DNA from: DATJPR01 sp035506295
GTDB lineage: Bacteria > Bacteroidota > Ignavibacteria > UBA10030 > UBA6906
Direction of reading: 5' to 3'
Length of the DNA stretch: 10,285 bases
Assembly (NCBI GenBank): GCA_035506295.1
Contig: DATJPR010000076.1
Span: 1 to 10,285, forward strand
Position 1 is the first letter of the stretch; each line of letters opens with the position of its first letter. The notes beneath the pieces were generated by a model. That model searched no databases, was not told the DNA's origin, and saw only the letters and a program-made list of their open reading frames with translations. The translations under genes were made by a program, and so were the position numbers. Of the stretch, positions 1-7,024 are shown one piece after another.

Positions 1-2036
1 AAGTTTCTCACATACTTCGCATTATTCTCGATGAACTGTCGCCGCGGTTCGACCTCGTCGCCCATCAGGATGGAGAAGGTCCTGTCCGCATCCGCCGCGT
101 TCTCGATTGAGACCTGGAGGACTGTCCGCGTCTCGGGGTTCATGGTCGTCGACCAGAGCTGCTCGGGGTTCATTTCGCCGAGCCCCTTGAACCGCGAGAT
201 CAAGATTCCGCCGCCCAATATCTGTGCTCCTTCTTCCGGCTCTTCCTCGCCGTCCGTTGGTCGCGGCGCGGGTTCTTTTTCTTTCTTTCCCCCCTTCTCG
301 CCCTGCAGGCGCTTCACCAACTCCACCCGTTCCTCCTCATCGTACGCGTACAACTCCTGCTTGCCTTTCTTCACTTTGTACAGCGGCGGCTGGGCGATAT
401 ACACATGGCCCAGATCAATCAGCTCCTTCATATGGCGATAGAAGAGCGTGAGCAGCAGCGTCCTGATGTGCGAGCCGTCGACGTCCGCATCGCACATGAT
501 GATGATTTTCCCATAGCGGACTTTTCCCGGATCGAACTCGTCCGCGACGCCGGCGCCGATTGCCGTAAAGATGTTGCGGATCTCCTCGTTCTCAAGGATT
601 TTGTTCATCCTGGCCTTCTGCACATTGAGGATCTTCCCTTTGAGCGGGAGGATGGCCTGAAACCGCCTGTCGCGTCCCTGCTTCGCGGAGCCGCCAGCGG
701 AGTCTCCTTCGACGAGATAGAGCTCGCAATGCTCGGGATCGCTGATGGAACAGTCGGCGAGTTTGCCCGGAAGTCCGCCTGTCGTGAGCGCGTTCTTCCG
801 CCGCGTGATGTCGCGTGCCTTCCGCGCCGCTTCCCGCGCTTCCGCCGCCTTCAGCGCCTTATCGATGATGCGCTTCGCATCTGCCGTATTCTCTTCGAGC
901 CACGCCTGCAACGATTGCCCGATGACGCCTTCGACGATGCTCTTGACTTCGCTGTTGCCGAGCTTCGTTTTCGTCTGACCTTCGAACTGCGGCTCCGGCA
1001 CCTTCACGCTGATGACGCCCGTAAACCCCTCGCGGAAATCGTCGCCGGTGACGGCGATGCCGCCCTCCTTGAGGATGCCGTTCTTGTAGGCAAAGTTGTT
1101 CAGGGACCGCGTCAGCGCGGTGCGGAAACCGACAAGGTGCGTTCCACCCTCATGCGTATTGATGTTATTGACGTATGAGAAGATATTCTCGTTGTACTCG
1201 TCGTTGTACGTGAACGCCGCCTCCACCTCGACGATGCGGCCGTTCTCGTCCTTGTCGTTGCCCTGCCCGTAGTACGGTTTCTTGACGATCGAAGGACGGG
1301 TATCATCGATGTACTTGACGAACTCGATCAACCCGCCCTTGAAATGAAACTCCTCCTCGCGCTCGGTTTTGTTCCGCTGGTCGACAATCTTCAGGGTCAC
1401 CTGGGAATTCAGGAACGCCAGCTCCCGGAGGCGCTCCGCAATCGTCTCGAACTTGAAGACCCGGTTTTTGAAGATCTGTCCGTCCGGAATGAAGGTGATC
1501 TTGGTTCCTGTCTTGCTCTCTTTCACCTTTCCGGTGATCTTCACCGGTGCGACGGCGTCTCCCCGTTTGTATTTCTGGTAGAACACCTTGCCATCGCGGT
1601 AGACTTCGACCTCGAGCCATTCACTCAAGGCATTCACGACGGAAACGCCGACGCCGTGCAGGCCGCCGGACACCTTGTACGTGTTTTTATCGAACTTTCC
1701 TCCCGCGTGAAGCACAGTCATGACAACTTCAAGCGCGGAACGGTTCTCTTCCTTGTGCAGGTCGGTCGGGATCCCGCGGCCGTCGTCGTCGACGGTGACC
1801 GAGCCGTCTTTGTTGATCGTCACCAGGATGGCTTTCGCATACCCGGCGAGCGCCTCGTCGATCGAATTGTCCACCACTTCGTACACAAGATGGTGCAGAC
1901 CGCGCGTGCTGACGTCGCCGATGTACATTGCCGGCCGGCGTCGCACAGCCTCAAGGCCTTTGAGGACGGTGATGTCCTCCGCGGTGTATCCGTGACCGTT
2001 TGTCGGAGATGGATCTTTCTCTGTAGTCTTCGCCAT
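1..2036 (-). CDS. gyrB: DNA gyrase subunit B, 3' end cut by window edge
   Basis: GyrB is the ATPase and TOPRIM subunit of DNA gyrase. With GyrA it introduces negative supercoils ahead of the replication fork. The frame is open from ATG at 2036 to the window edge (678 codons). It ends in ENNAKYVRN, so only a few C-terminal residues and the stop appear to be missing. GHKL ATPase motifs are visible: EVVDNSIDEA (residues 53-62, with catalytic-type E53 and N57), DGRGIP (85-90) and GGLHGVG (124-130). The QTKTKLGN lysine loop follows. The TOPRIM domain has EGDSAGG (443-449), PLKGKI and DADVDGS (516-522). The C-terminal RFKGLGEM block is present. This is the short type, about 680 residues, without the large E. 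coli insertion. A charged low-complexity insert sits at about residues 580-605. The gene lies 26 bp downstream of the DUF721 gene and is probably co-transcribed with it. Upstream is only a weak purine-rich site (GAGAGAA). A ParE identity is less likely given the dnaA-dnaN-recF context. Confidence 0.97.
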   Translation of the reverse strand, partial: MAKTTEKDPSPTNGHGYTAEDITVLKGLEAVRRRPAMYIGDVSTRGLHHLVYEVVDNSIDEALAGYAKAILVTINKDGSVTVDDDGRGIPTDLHKEENRSALEVVMTVLHAGGKFDKNTYKVSGGLHGVGVSVVNALSEWLEVEVYRDGKVFYQKYKRGDAVAPVKITGKVKESKTGTKITFIPDGQIFKNRVFKFETIAERLRELAFLNSQVTLKIVDQRNKTEREEEFHFKGGLIEFVKYIDDTRPSIVKKPYYGQGNDKDENGRIVEVEAAFTYNDEYNENIFSYVNNINTHEGGTHLVGFRTALTRSLNNFAYKNGILKEGGIAVTGDDFREGFTGVISVKVPEPQFEGQTKTKLGNSEVKSIVEGVIGQSLQAWLEENTADAKRIIDKALKAAEAREAARKARDITRRKNALTTGGLPGKLADCSISDPEHCELYLVEGDSAGGSAKQGRDRRFQAILPLKGKILNVQKARMNKILENEEIRNIFTAIGAGVADEFDPGKVRYGKIIIMCDADVDGSHIRTLLLTLFYRHMKELIDLGHVYIAQPPLYKVKKGKQELYAYDEEERVELVKRLQGEKGGKKEKEPAPRPTDGEEEPEEGAQILGGGILISRFKGLGEMNPEQLWSTTMNPETRTVLQVSIENAADADRTFSILMGDEVEPRRQFIENNAKYVRN

Positions 2037-2062
2037 TGATGTTCTCTCACTCCATCGATTGC

Positions 2063-2371
2063 TCAACGAAACCGGATGTCCTTCACGATTTCCGCCCCGG
2101 CTTCTTCATTGATCTTCCGCATGATCTGATGCCGCTGCATCGAAAGCTCTGTCCGCCACGGCGCCGTGGTGACGCTGACGAACAGCACGCCGTTCTCGAT
2201 CCGCTGCGCGGTGGAAACGCTCGCGATCCGTTCCCCGACGATCTGTGCCCAGGAGGCCACGACGGCATATTCGTTGACGGCTTTCTCGATCCCGAGCGAC
2301 TTCGTCAGCTGCCCGAGCGCCTCGCCGACGGATTGCGGATGTCCCTTATGCCGCTTTCTTGACTGTGCCAC
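2063..2371 (-). CDS. dciA: DUF721 / DciA-family protein (putative replicative helicase loader)
   Basis: This is a small basic protein of 102 residues. Its DUF721 pattern has a helix-rich N-terminus, VASWAQIVGERIA (residues 38-50, conserved W41), then GVLFVSVTTAPWRTEL (61-76, W72), and ends in EIVKDIRF. DUF721 is the core of DciA, the ancestral loader or partner of the DnaB helicase in bacteria without DnaC or DnaI. The same gene position, between recF and gyrB, is seen in actinobacteria. The helicase-loading role is inferred from family and neighbourhood. The start is a GTG at 2371 that overlaps the recF 3' end by 26 bp, which suggests translational coupling. No other start in this frame keeps the conserved N-terminus. 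gyrB follows 26 bp downstream. Confidence 0.85.
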   Translation of the reverse strand: MAQSRKRHKGHPQSVGEALGQLTKSLGIEKAVNEYAVVASWAQIVGERIASVSTAQRIENGVLFVSVTTAPWRTELSMQRHQIMRKINEEAGAEIVKDIRFR

Positions 2372-3479
2372 GATCGATCATGAATCGTCTGAATTCCGAG
2401 TGCGCCGATTTTCCCCGGCCGAACGCGCGATCGTCCGTCGCGGTAATCACGCACTGCCCGTCCCTGGCAATTTCTTCGAGGATTCTCCGCGAGCGGTGTT
2501 CATCGAGCTCGCCAAAGAGGTCATCGAGGAGCATGATCGGCCGTTCGCTGCGCCGCTCCCGGAGATACGCGTGCTCGGCCATCTTCAGTGAGACGAGAAA
2601 GGTCTTCTGCTGTCCCTGCGACGCGTACTGCTGGACGCTCATGCCGTTTAAGGCAAGGCTCAGTTCGTCGCGATGCGGCCCCACGGTCGATGTGCCGCGC
2701 CGGCATTCCTCGTCCCATCGTGCGTTCATCGTGGTGCTCAGCGCCCGAGCGATCTCTTCCTCCGGTGCCGCTGCGTCTCCTCCGTCCGCCGCGATATAGG
2801 CGATCGATGGTTCCTCCTGATCGGCTGCGAGGAGCGCGTACGTCTTCCTCACGTAGTCGGAGAACTCCGCTATGAACTGGCGTCGTCTGACAATAATTCT
2901 TGCGCCGAGCTGAGCGAGGTTCGCCGTCCAGGGATCCACCAGCTCACGCGTCACGCCCGTGCGCCAGCGGTGATCATGCAGCAAGCGGTTTCGCTGACGC
3001 AGGACCTTGCGGTACTGCATGACATCGTCAAGGTACAACGCGCTCACCTGCGAGAGGAGCAAATCGAGGAAGCGCCGCCGCTCTGCCGGCCCACCGGCGG
3101 TGATCCGATGGTGCTCCGGCGAGAGAATGACGACGGGAAACCGTCCGATGACGCTGCTCAGCCTTTCGGGTGCCGCGTTGTCGATCACCACCGATTTCTT
3201 TCCCGCGTCACCGTCAAAGACAATGTGCACCGTATGCGGGATGCCGCCGTCGGACTGGATCTGCCCCGTCAGGGCGAAGGAAGATTCCCCCATCCTGAGC
3301 ACGTGCATGTCCGATGCTGCATAAAAACTTTTCGTCAGGGCCAGATACGATACGGCCTCGAGCACGTTCGTTTTCCCCTGACCGTTCGCGCCGAGAAGAA
3401 CGTTGACTCCGTCACCGAATGCCAGCCGGCTGTCTGCATGGTTCCGAAAGTTGCGAAGGTGGATATCCTGGATGATCAT
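2346..3479 (-). CDS. recF: DNA replication/repair protein RecF
   Basis: RecF is an SMC-like ATPase that binds gapped DNA and, with RecO and RecR, helps load RecA at stalled forks. From the ATG at 3479 it has 377 residues, near the usual 360-380. The N-terminus IHLRNFRNH is typical. Walker A is GANGQGKTN (30-38). The signature motif is ASQGQQKT (286-293), and Walker B is MLLDDLFGELD (316-326), with the acidic D319/D320 pair. An in-frame GTG two codons upstream (3485) is an alternative start. Neither has a clear ribosome binding site, so I chose ATG. The stop lies inside the beginning of the DUF721 gene (26-bp overlap). dnaN ends 89 bp upstream, and that gap contains a GC-rich hairpin. Confidence 0.97.
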   Translation of the reverse strand: MIIQDIHLRNFRNHADSRLAFGDGVNVLLGANGQGKTNVLEAVSYLALTKSFYAASDMHVLRMGESSFALTGQIQSDGGIPHTVHIVFDGDAGKKSVVIDNAAPERLSSVIGRFPVVILSPEHHRITAGGPAERRRFLDLLLSQVSALYLDDVMQYRKVLRQRNRLLHDHRWRTGVTRELVDPWTANLAQLGARIIVRRRQFIAEFSDYVRKTYALLAADQEEPSIAYIAADGGDAAAPEEEIARALSTTMNARWDEECRRGTSTVGPHRDELSLALNGMSVQQYASQGQQKTFLVSLKMAEHAYLRERRSERPIMLLDDLFGELDEHRSRRILEEIARDGQCVITATDDRAFGRGKSAHSEFRRFMIDRGTVKKAA

Positions 3480-3505
3480 GCGCACATACAGTCACGAATG
3501 AGGCA

Positions 3506-3524
3506 GCCCCGCCGTCGACGGGGC
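3506..3524. repeat. GC-rich hairpin in the dnaN-recF gap
   Basis: A perfect 6-bp stem, GCCCCG (3506-3511) with CGGGGC (3519-3524), closes a 7-base loop. It lies between the dnaN stop and the recF start, in the direction of transcription. No T-run follows on the minus strand, so it is not a standard intrinsic terminator. It could slow transcription or protect an mRNA end between dnaN and recF. That role is a guess. Confidence 0.35.
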
Positions 3525-3568
3525 CGCGCTGGTGTCTCCTGGTGAATCCGCACGATGCGAGCCATTCG

Positions 3569-4690
3569 CTATGTGTTGAGCCGTACAGGCATCACGAGCA
3601 TCAGCAGGTCCTCGCCCTCCACCGGTTGTTCCGGAAGAATAATGCCCGCCCTCGTCGGCGCGCTAAACCGGAACACCACGTTATCTCCGTCCATGTGGCT
3701 CAGAAGATCGACAAGATACCCGGCGTTGAAGCCGATCAGGAACACCGTATCGGAAAATGTGCAGGGCAACTTTTCTTTTGCGTCCCAGCCGAAGTCGATA
3801 TCCTGTGCGGCGACCCTCAACTCGTCTTTCGCGATGTCAAACCGCACCTGGTGCGTCGTCGCGCTCGCGTAGAGCGACACACGCCGGATCGCCTGGATCA
3901 GCATCTCCCGGTTTGCCTTCAGCACCTTGTCATCGTCCGCAATCGCCGGTATCACACTTTCATAGCGCGGGTATTGTTCGTCGATCAGTCGTGAAACGAT
4001 CTCCCACGACGGAAACTTCATGCGGATGTGCGTCTTCGAGAGAACGATGGTTGATGGCTCATCCTCGAGCGACCGGCCGACCACATTCAAGGTCTTCACC
4101 GGGATGATGACGTTCCGTTCGAACCCGAGCGCTTTCGGCATGGAGAGAACGTACCGTACCATGCGATGTCCGTCCGTCGCCACGGAGGTAATGGATTTCT
4201 TCCTGGCTTCGATAAGCACACCGTTCATCGCCGGTCGGAGTTCATCCTGGCTTACAGCAAAGCTCGTTTTCTGTATCACCTTCCGAAGCACGGGACCGTC
4301 CAGGTCAAATTGCTCCGTTCCCTCCGTCTCGGGCGTCGGCGGAAACGCGCTGTGATGATCCCCGGTGAGATTGAATTCCCCTGTCGATGTCTTGACGGTG
4401 ATGCGGTTTGTCGTCGTGTCGGCGGAAAATTCGACGTCAACGTCCGCCAGCGAACGCAGCGTATCCGTGAAGCGCTTCGCCGGCACAGTGATTTTCCCGT
4501 CAGCCTGTCCTTTGACATCGAGTGTCACCGTCATCCATATTCCGAGGTCCGTAGCCGTTACCGTCAGGGAATTATTCACGACATCGAACAGGAGATGCTC
4601 CAGGATCGGCATGGTAGACTTTGCCTGGATGACGCCTCCGAGTTTGCTGAGTGTCCGCTGAAGAACCACGCTATTGACGGTGAATTTCAT
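3569..4690 (-). CDS. dnaN: DNA polymerase III beta subunit (sliding clamp)
   Basis: DnaN forms the ring-shaped dimer that tethers DNA polymerase III to DNA and serves as a docking site for other replication and repair proteins. The 373-residue length is normal. All three clamp domains are present. The N-terminus MKFTVNSVVLQRTLSKLGGVI and the early TMPILEHLLFDV match domain I, TDGHRMVRY (about residue 180) marks domain II, and the C-terminus LLMLVMPVRLNT matches the conserved end forming part of the protein-binding pocket. The ATG at 4690 is supported by a GGAG site (complement of 4697-4700), six bases upstream. It is transcribed in the same direction as dnaA but separated from it by 494 bp of origin-like DNA, so it probably has its own promoter. 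Confidence 0.98.
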   Translation of the reverse strand: MKFTVNSVVLQRTLSKLGGVIQAKSTMPILEHLLFDVVNNSLTVTATDLGIWMTVTLDVKGQADGKITVPAKRFTDTLRSLADVDVEFSADTTTNRITVKTSTGEFNLTGDHHSAFPPTPETEGTEQFDLDGPVLRKVIQKTSFAVSQDELRPAMNGVLIEARKKSITSVATDGHRMVRYVLSMPKALGFERNVIIPVKTLNVVGRSLEDEPSTIVLSKTHIRMKFPSWEIVSRLIDEQYPRYESVIPAIADDDKVLKANREMLIQAIRRVSLYASATTHQVRFDIAKDELRVAAQDIDFGWDAKEKLPCTFSDTVFLIGFNAGYLVDLLSHMDGDNVVFRFSAPTRAGIILPEQPVEGEDLLMLVMPVRLNT

Positions 4691-4757
4691 GGCAAACTCC
4701 GCTGTGGGGATGTCAGCACGATGGACAAACGATCGGGAGAACCTTCCAAATCCTTGA

Positions 4758-4763
4758 AATATA
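4758..4763 (-). promoter_or_regulatory. Possible dnaN promoter -10 element
   Basis: On the minus strand the sequence reads TATATT at 4763-4758, five of six matches to the sigma70 -10 box, in a locally AT-rich stretch. It would start RNA near 4751 and give a leader of about 60 bases. No convincing -35 is seen. A weak TTGTAG lies 20 bases upstream. Seen next to TTTC it also resembles the Bacteroidetes -7 element (TAnnTTTG), so the sigma type is unclear. Confidence 0.25.
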
Positions 4764-4840
4764 CGAAAAACTGAGTTCTAATTCTACAAAAACTGCATAG
4801 GAAAGTTACGGACAACTACACGGGAGGGACATTCGACCAG

Positions 4841-4917
4841 ACATATCCACGTGGTTCTTTCTTTAAAAGATAGATATAGAATAAAAAGAAGATGAAGAAG
4901 ATGGGTGGTGGATATGT
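4841..4917. repeat. Perfect 10-bp inverted repeat bracketing the candidate unwinding element
   Basis: ACATATCCAC at 4841-4850 is the exact reverse complement of GTGGATATGT at 4908-4917, with 57 bp between them. Each arm contains a DnaA-box core (ATCCAC). The left arm also runs into the 8-bp palindrome CCACGTGG (4847-4854). The enclosed DNA is the AT-rich, trio-like stretch. The arms could be facing DnaA-binding sites. Confidence 0.6.
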
Positions 4918-4923
4918 GGACAG
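4861..4923 (-). other. Candidate basal unwinding element: DnaA boxes, G cluster, DnaA-trio, AT-rich DUE
   Basis: Read in the dnaA-to-dnaN direction, the order is CTGTCCACA, an overlapping ATATCCACC, a C-rich cluster, a run of triplets, then AT-rich DNA. The + strand triplets from 4877 to 4900 are TAG AAT AAA AAG AAG ATG AAG AAG, of which six of eight fit the DnaA-trio form [T/A]A[G/A]. The unit AAGAAGATG is repeated exactly twice (4886-4894, 4895-4903). DnaA-trios let DnaA assemble on one strand and open the duplex next to the last boxes. Box order, one-base box overlap, GC cluster and trio orientation match what I recall of the B. subtilis element. The boxes themselves are weak, each two mismatches from TTATCCACA. 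Confidence 0.6.
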
Positions 4924-5112
4924 TCTGGGGGAGACATGTAGACCTGTTCGGGTGACGAAATTTGATTGGTTCAGTTGAAGCGGTGTATGAGAGAGATCAA
5001 TGTGCATTCGCGTTGATGATGAATCCGTTCAGAACATTGCAGCGACCGGTGTCCCGAAGGTTGCATAACGACCTCGGTCATCAACACTCATGCACGCGTA
5101 AGAAACGCCTCG

Positions 5113-5132
5113 TGTGGATAGCATGTGAAAAA
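5113..5132 (-). promoter_or_regulatory. Two DnaA boxes downstream of dnaA
   Basis: On the minus strand, CTATCCACA (5121-5113) differs from TTATCCACA at one base, and TTTTTCACA (5132-5124) fits the relaxed consensus TTWTNCACA. Their starts are 11 bp apart, one DNA turn, and they share the orientation of the boxes at the unwinding element. They lie about 50 bp past the dnaA stop. Confidence 0.5.
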
Positions 5133-5184
5133 GGTGTCCGGTGTTGATTACTTTAGAGTTGACAAATTCACGTGACGAAATAAC

Positions 5185-6645
5185 TCAGGACAACAGTTGA
5201 AGGCGTTTCCGGATCTGCCCGACATTCGCTTCGAACTTCGGGTCCACACGCATCTGGTCTTCGACCGACTGATAGGCATGGATGACGGTGCTGTGGTCCC
5301 GACCGCCGAAATGAAGACCGATGGTTTTCAGCGAGGAGTTCGTGAGTTCCTTTGCCAGATACATCGCGATCTGCCTGGCGGAGACAATCTCCTGCTTGCG
5401 GGTCTTGGCGCGCATGAGGTCGTCGGCAATGTTGAAATATTCACAGACGGTTTTCTGAATTGATTCCACTGTGATTGGCGATCGAACATCGCCCACAACG
5501 ACTTTCACTGCTTCCCGGGCGAGTTCTATGGTTACCTCGCGGTTGCTGAGAGAAGCCGCCGCAAGAAGGTTGATGAGGCAACCCTCCATCTGCCGGATAT
5601 TCGAGGTCACATTTGCCGCAATGAACTCGACCACTTCTTCCGGGAGGTCGATCCCATCGTCGGCGCTTTTCTTGCGCAAGATAGCGATGCGCATCTCGAG
5701 ATCCGGCGGCTGAATATCGGACGTCAGGCCCCATTGGAATCTCGAAATGAGCCTGTCCTGGAGGCCTTTGAGTTCCTTGGGCGGCCTGTCGGACGAGAGA
5801 ACGATTTGTTTCCCGAGCTGATGAAGGACATTGAACGTGTGGAAGAAACTGTCCTGCGTCTTTTCCTTGCCGGAAAAGAACTGAATATCGTCCACAATGA
5901 GGATGTCCATGCTCCGGTAGAAGTTCGAGAAATCGTTCAACCGGTCCCTGGCGACGGCATCAATGAATTCCTGCGTGAACCGGTCGCTCGAAACATAGAT
6001 CGCGCGCTGCGCTTTGCCGTTGGAGAGCGCGTAATTGCCGATGGAGTGGATGAGGTGCGTTTTTCCAAGTCCGACGCCGCCGTAGATGACCAGCGGGTTG
6101 AATGACGTGCCGCCGGGATTGTTCGCAACGGCGAGCGCTGCGGCGCGGGCAAGCTGATTGCTGTCGCCCTTGATAAATTTGTCGAACGTATACCGGGGAT
6201 TGAGGGAAGTCTGAAACGAAGGTGCTTCCGTGCCGATGCTGATGACCGGCGCGGGTTGCTGGACGGTGGTGAACGTATCGGGTTGAGGAGGAAATTCCTT
6301 GAATTCGGTGCGGGGTGTGGGAAGGTTGACACCGAAGTCGCTTTCCGTGACCGGCTCCTCCGGTCCGAGGGCATATTCAAGTTGTGCCCCCTTGCCGAGA
6401 ACGTTCGTGATCGTTGAAGAAATCACGCTGTTGTAGTGTTCTTCGAGCCAATCGTAGAAGAATTGGCTGGGGACCTGCACGGTGAGCTTTCCCGCGCGGA
6501 GGTGAAGAGGCTGCACCGGCTCGAACCAGGTCTTGAAACTCTGGGTGTTGACCTTCTCCCGAATAACCTCGAGACAGGCATTCCACACTTCGCGCGCCTC
6601 ATCAGCGTCGGTCGGGCCGAGATGTAATTGCTGTGCTTGATCCAT
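5185..6645 (-). CDS. dnaA: Chromosomal replication initiator protein DnaA
   Basis: DnaA binds 9-bp DnaA boxes, melts the origin and recruits the helicase. The 486-residue product has all four domains. Domain I holds VWNACLEVIREKVNTQSFKTWFEP and SQFFYDWLEEHY (residues 60-71). Domain II, about residues 95-148, is a proline- and glutamate-rich linker. The AAA+ domain has Walker A GGVGLGKTH (189-197), Walker B ILIVDDIQFF (248-257) and the arginine-finger region LQDRLISRF (295-303). Domain IV has SARQIAMYLAKELT (422-435) and the signature GGRDHSTVIHA (447-457), which contacts boxes. I chose ATG at 6645. An in-frame GTG at 6678 would add 11 residues but lies in a DnaA-box-like sequence next to a possible -10 element, and the added residues are not DnaA-like. 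Boxes over the upstream region suggest autoregulation. Confidence 0.98.
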   Translation of the reverse strand: MDQAQQLHLGPTDADEAREVWNACLEVIREKVNTQSFKTWFEPVQPLHLRAGKLTVQVPSQFFYDWLEEHYNSVISSTITNVLGKGAQLEYALGPEEPVTESDFGVNLPTPRTEFKEFPPQPDTFTTVQQPAPVISIGTEAPSFQTSLNPRYTFDKFIKGDSNQLARAAALAVANNPGGTSFNPLVIYGGVGLGKTHLIHSIGNYALSNGKAQRAIYVSSDRFTQEFIDAVARDRLNDFSNFYRSMDILIVDDIQFFSGKEKTQDSFFHTFNVLHQLGKQIVLSSDRPPKELKGLQDRLISRFQWGLTSDIQPPDLEMRIAILRKKSADDGIDLPEEVVEFIAANVTSNIRQMEGCLINLLAAASLSNREVTIELAREAVKVVVGDVRSPITVESIQKTVCEYFNIADDLMRAKTRKQEIVSARQIAMYLAKELTNSSLKTIGLHFGGRDHSTVIHAYQSVEDQMRVDPKFEANVGQIRKRLQLLS

Positions 6646-6678
6646 CGGTGTAGTAATGAGATAGCGGTTTATCAACAC

Positions 6679-6684
6679 ATCATA
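6679..6684 (-). promoter_or_regulatory. Possible dnaA promoter -10 element between DnaA boxes
   Basis: The minus strand reads TATGAT at 6684-6679, five of six matches to TATAAT. RNA would begin near 6672, giving a leader of about 27 bases before the ATG at 6645. DnaA boxes at 6669-6677 and 6691-6699 lie on either side, a layout expected for repression of dnaA by its own product. I see no good -35, so this is tentative. Confidence 0.3.
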
Positions 6685-6776
6685 ACCAGGTTATCCACAC
6701 ATTCATGCACACGCCGAAACCGGAGGCGGAGAAGCCATCCGAGCGTGAAAGATATCCACATGAAGGCATGAGAGAT

Positions 6777-6803
6777 AACTAACTGTGCTCGAAGCAGTTA
6801 GTT
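6777..6803. repeat. Perfect 9-bp inverted repeat in the origin region
   Basis: AACTAACTG (6777-6785) and CAGTTAGTT (6795-6803) are exact reverse complements around a 9-base centre. There is no T-run after either arm, so it is not an intrinsic terminator. The centre-to-centre distance of 18 bp would suit a dimeric DNA-binding protein on one DNA face. It lies between DnaA boxes at 6752 and 6817. No known operator is recognised. Confidence 0.6.
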
Positions 6804-6995
6804 CGAATCTACCGATCTATGCACAACGCCACTCTATCAGAAAATCCGAATTGGGAACTGAAAACCATGAGAGGATTCAGCGGGACGAGGTTATGCACAA
6901 GTTGCAAACACGATCCCGAAGACGGGACTCGATTCAATGTACTTCTTGACTCGAGGCGAAGCAAGCGAAGAATTTTTTTTCTGAAATGCGGTTCC

Positions 6996-7024
6996 TTGTT
7001 TCTCTGGCACGCTTTTCCTATTAT
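6996..7024 (+). promoter_or_regulatory. Sigma70-like promoter of the rpmH-rnpA-yidD-yidC genes
   Basis: TTGTTT (6996-7001) and TATTAT (7019-7024) are separated by the ideal 17 bp. They match four of six and five of six bases of TTGACA and TATAAT. RNA would start near 7031, leaving about 70 bases before rpmH. This spacing and sequence are of the ordinary sigma70 type rather than the Bacteroidetes type. Confidence 0.5.

Larger units (their letters stand above)
4691..5184. other. oriC: dnaA-dnaN intergenic region, candidate origin part with unwinding site
   Basis: This 494-bp gap has no convincing gene. It contains AT-rich DNA (4861-4890), trio-like triplets (4877-4900), a G-rich cluster (4903-4911), DnaA-box-like 9-mers on the minus strand at 4907-4915 (ATATCCACC), 4915-4923 (CTGTCCACA), 5113-5121 (CTATCCACA) and 5124-5132 (TTTTTCACA), and a 10-bp inverted repeat. 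The last two boxes are near-consensus (one mismatch, and a fit to TTWTNCACA, respectively). In Bacillus subtilis the DNA unwinding element lies in this same gap. No clear dnaA terminator was found. Origin function is inferred from layout and motifs. Confidence 0.7.
6669..6899 (+). promoter_or_regulatory. Cluster of six same-direction DnaA boxes
   Basis: On the + strand I find TTATCAACA (6669-6677), TTATCCACA (6691-6699, exact consensus), TCATGCACA (6703-6711), ATATCCACA (6752-6760), CTATGCACA (6817-6825) and TTATGCACA (6891-6899, fits TTATNCACA). The four others differ from TTATNCACA at one base each. I noticed none in the opposite orientation in this gap. The first two overlap the likely dnaA promoter. 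The shared orientation is opposite to that of the boxes downstream of dnaA. Confidence 0.75.

Noticed and set aside
405..1178. Long + strand open frame (257 codons) opposite gyrB.
   Set aside because: It is the antisense shadow of a well-conserved gene, with no family pattern or ribosome binding site.
2673..3545. Long + strand open frame (290 codons) opposite recF.
   Set aside because: It is an antisense shadow. recF is continuous with all its ATPase motifs.
4816..5007. 63-codon minus-strand open frame in the dnaA-dnaN gap.
   Set aside because: It runs through the trio and AT-rich element, has no ribosome binding site or known family and looks like chance.
5142..5150. TGTTGATTA as a further DnaA box downstream of dnaA.
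   Set aside because: It has two or more mismatches to the consensus, too weak to list beside the better boxes at 5113 and 5124.
6646..6678. Extended DnaA start at GTG 6678.
   Set aside because: The added residues are not DnaA-like, and the codon lies in a DnaA-box-like sequence and would be upstream of the probable RNA start.
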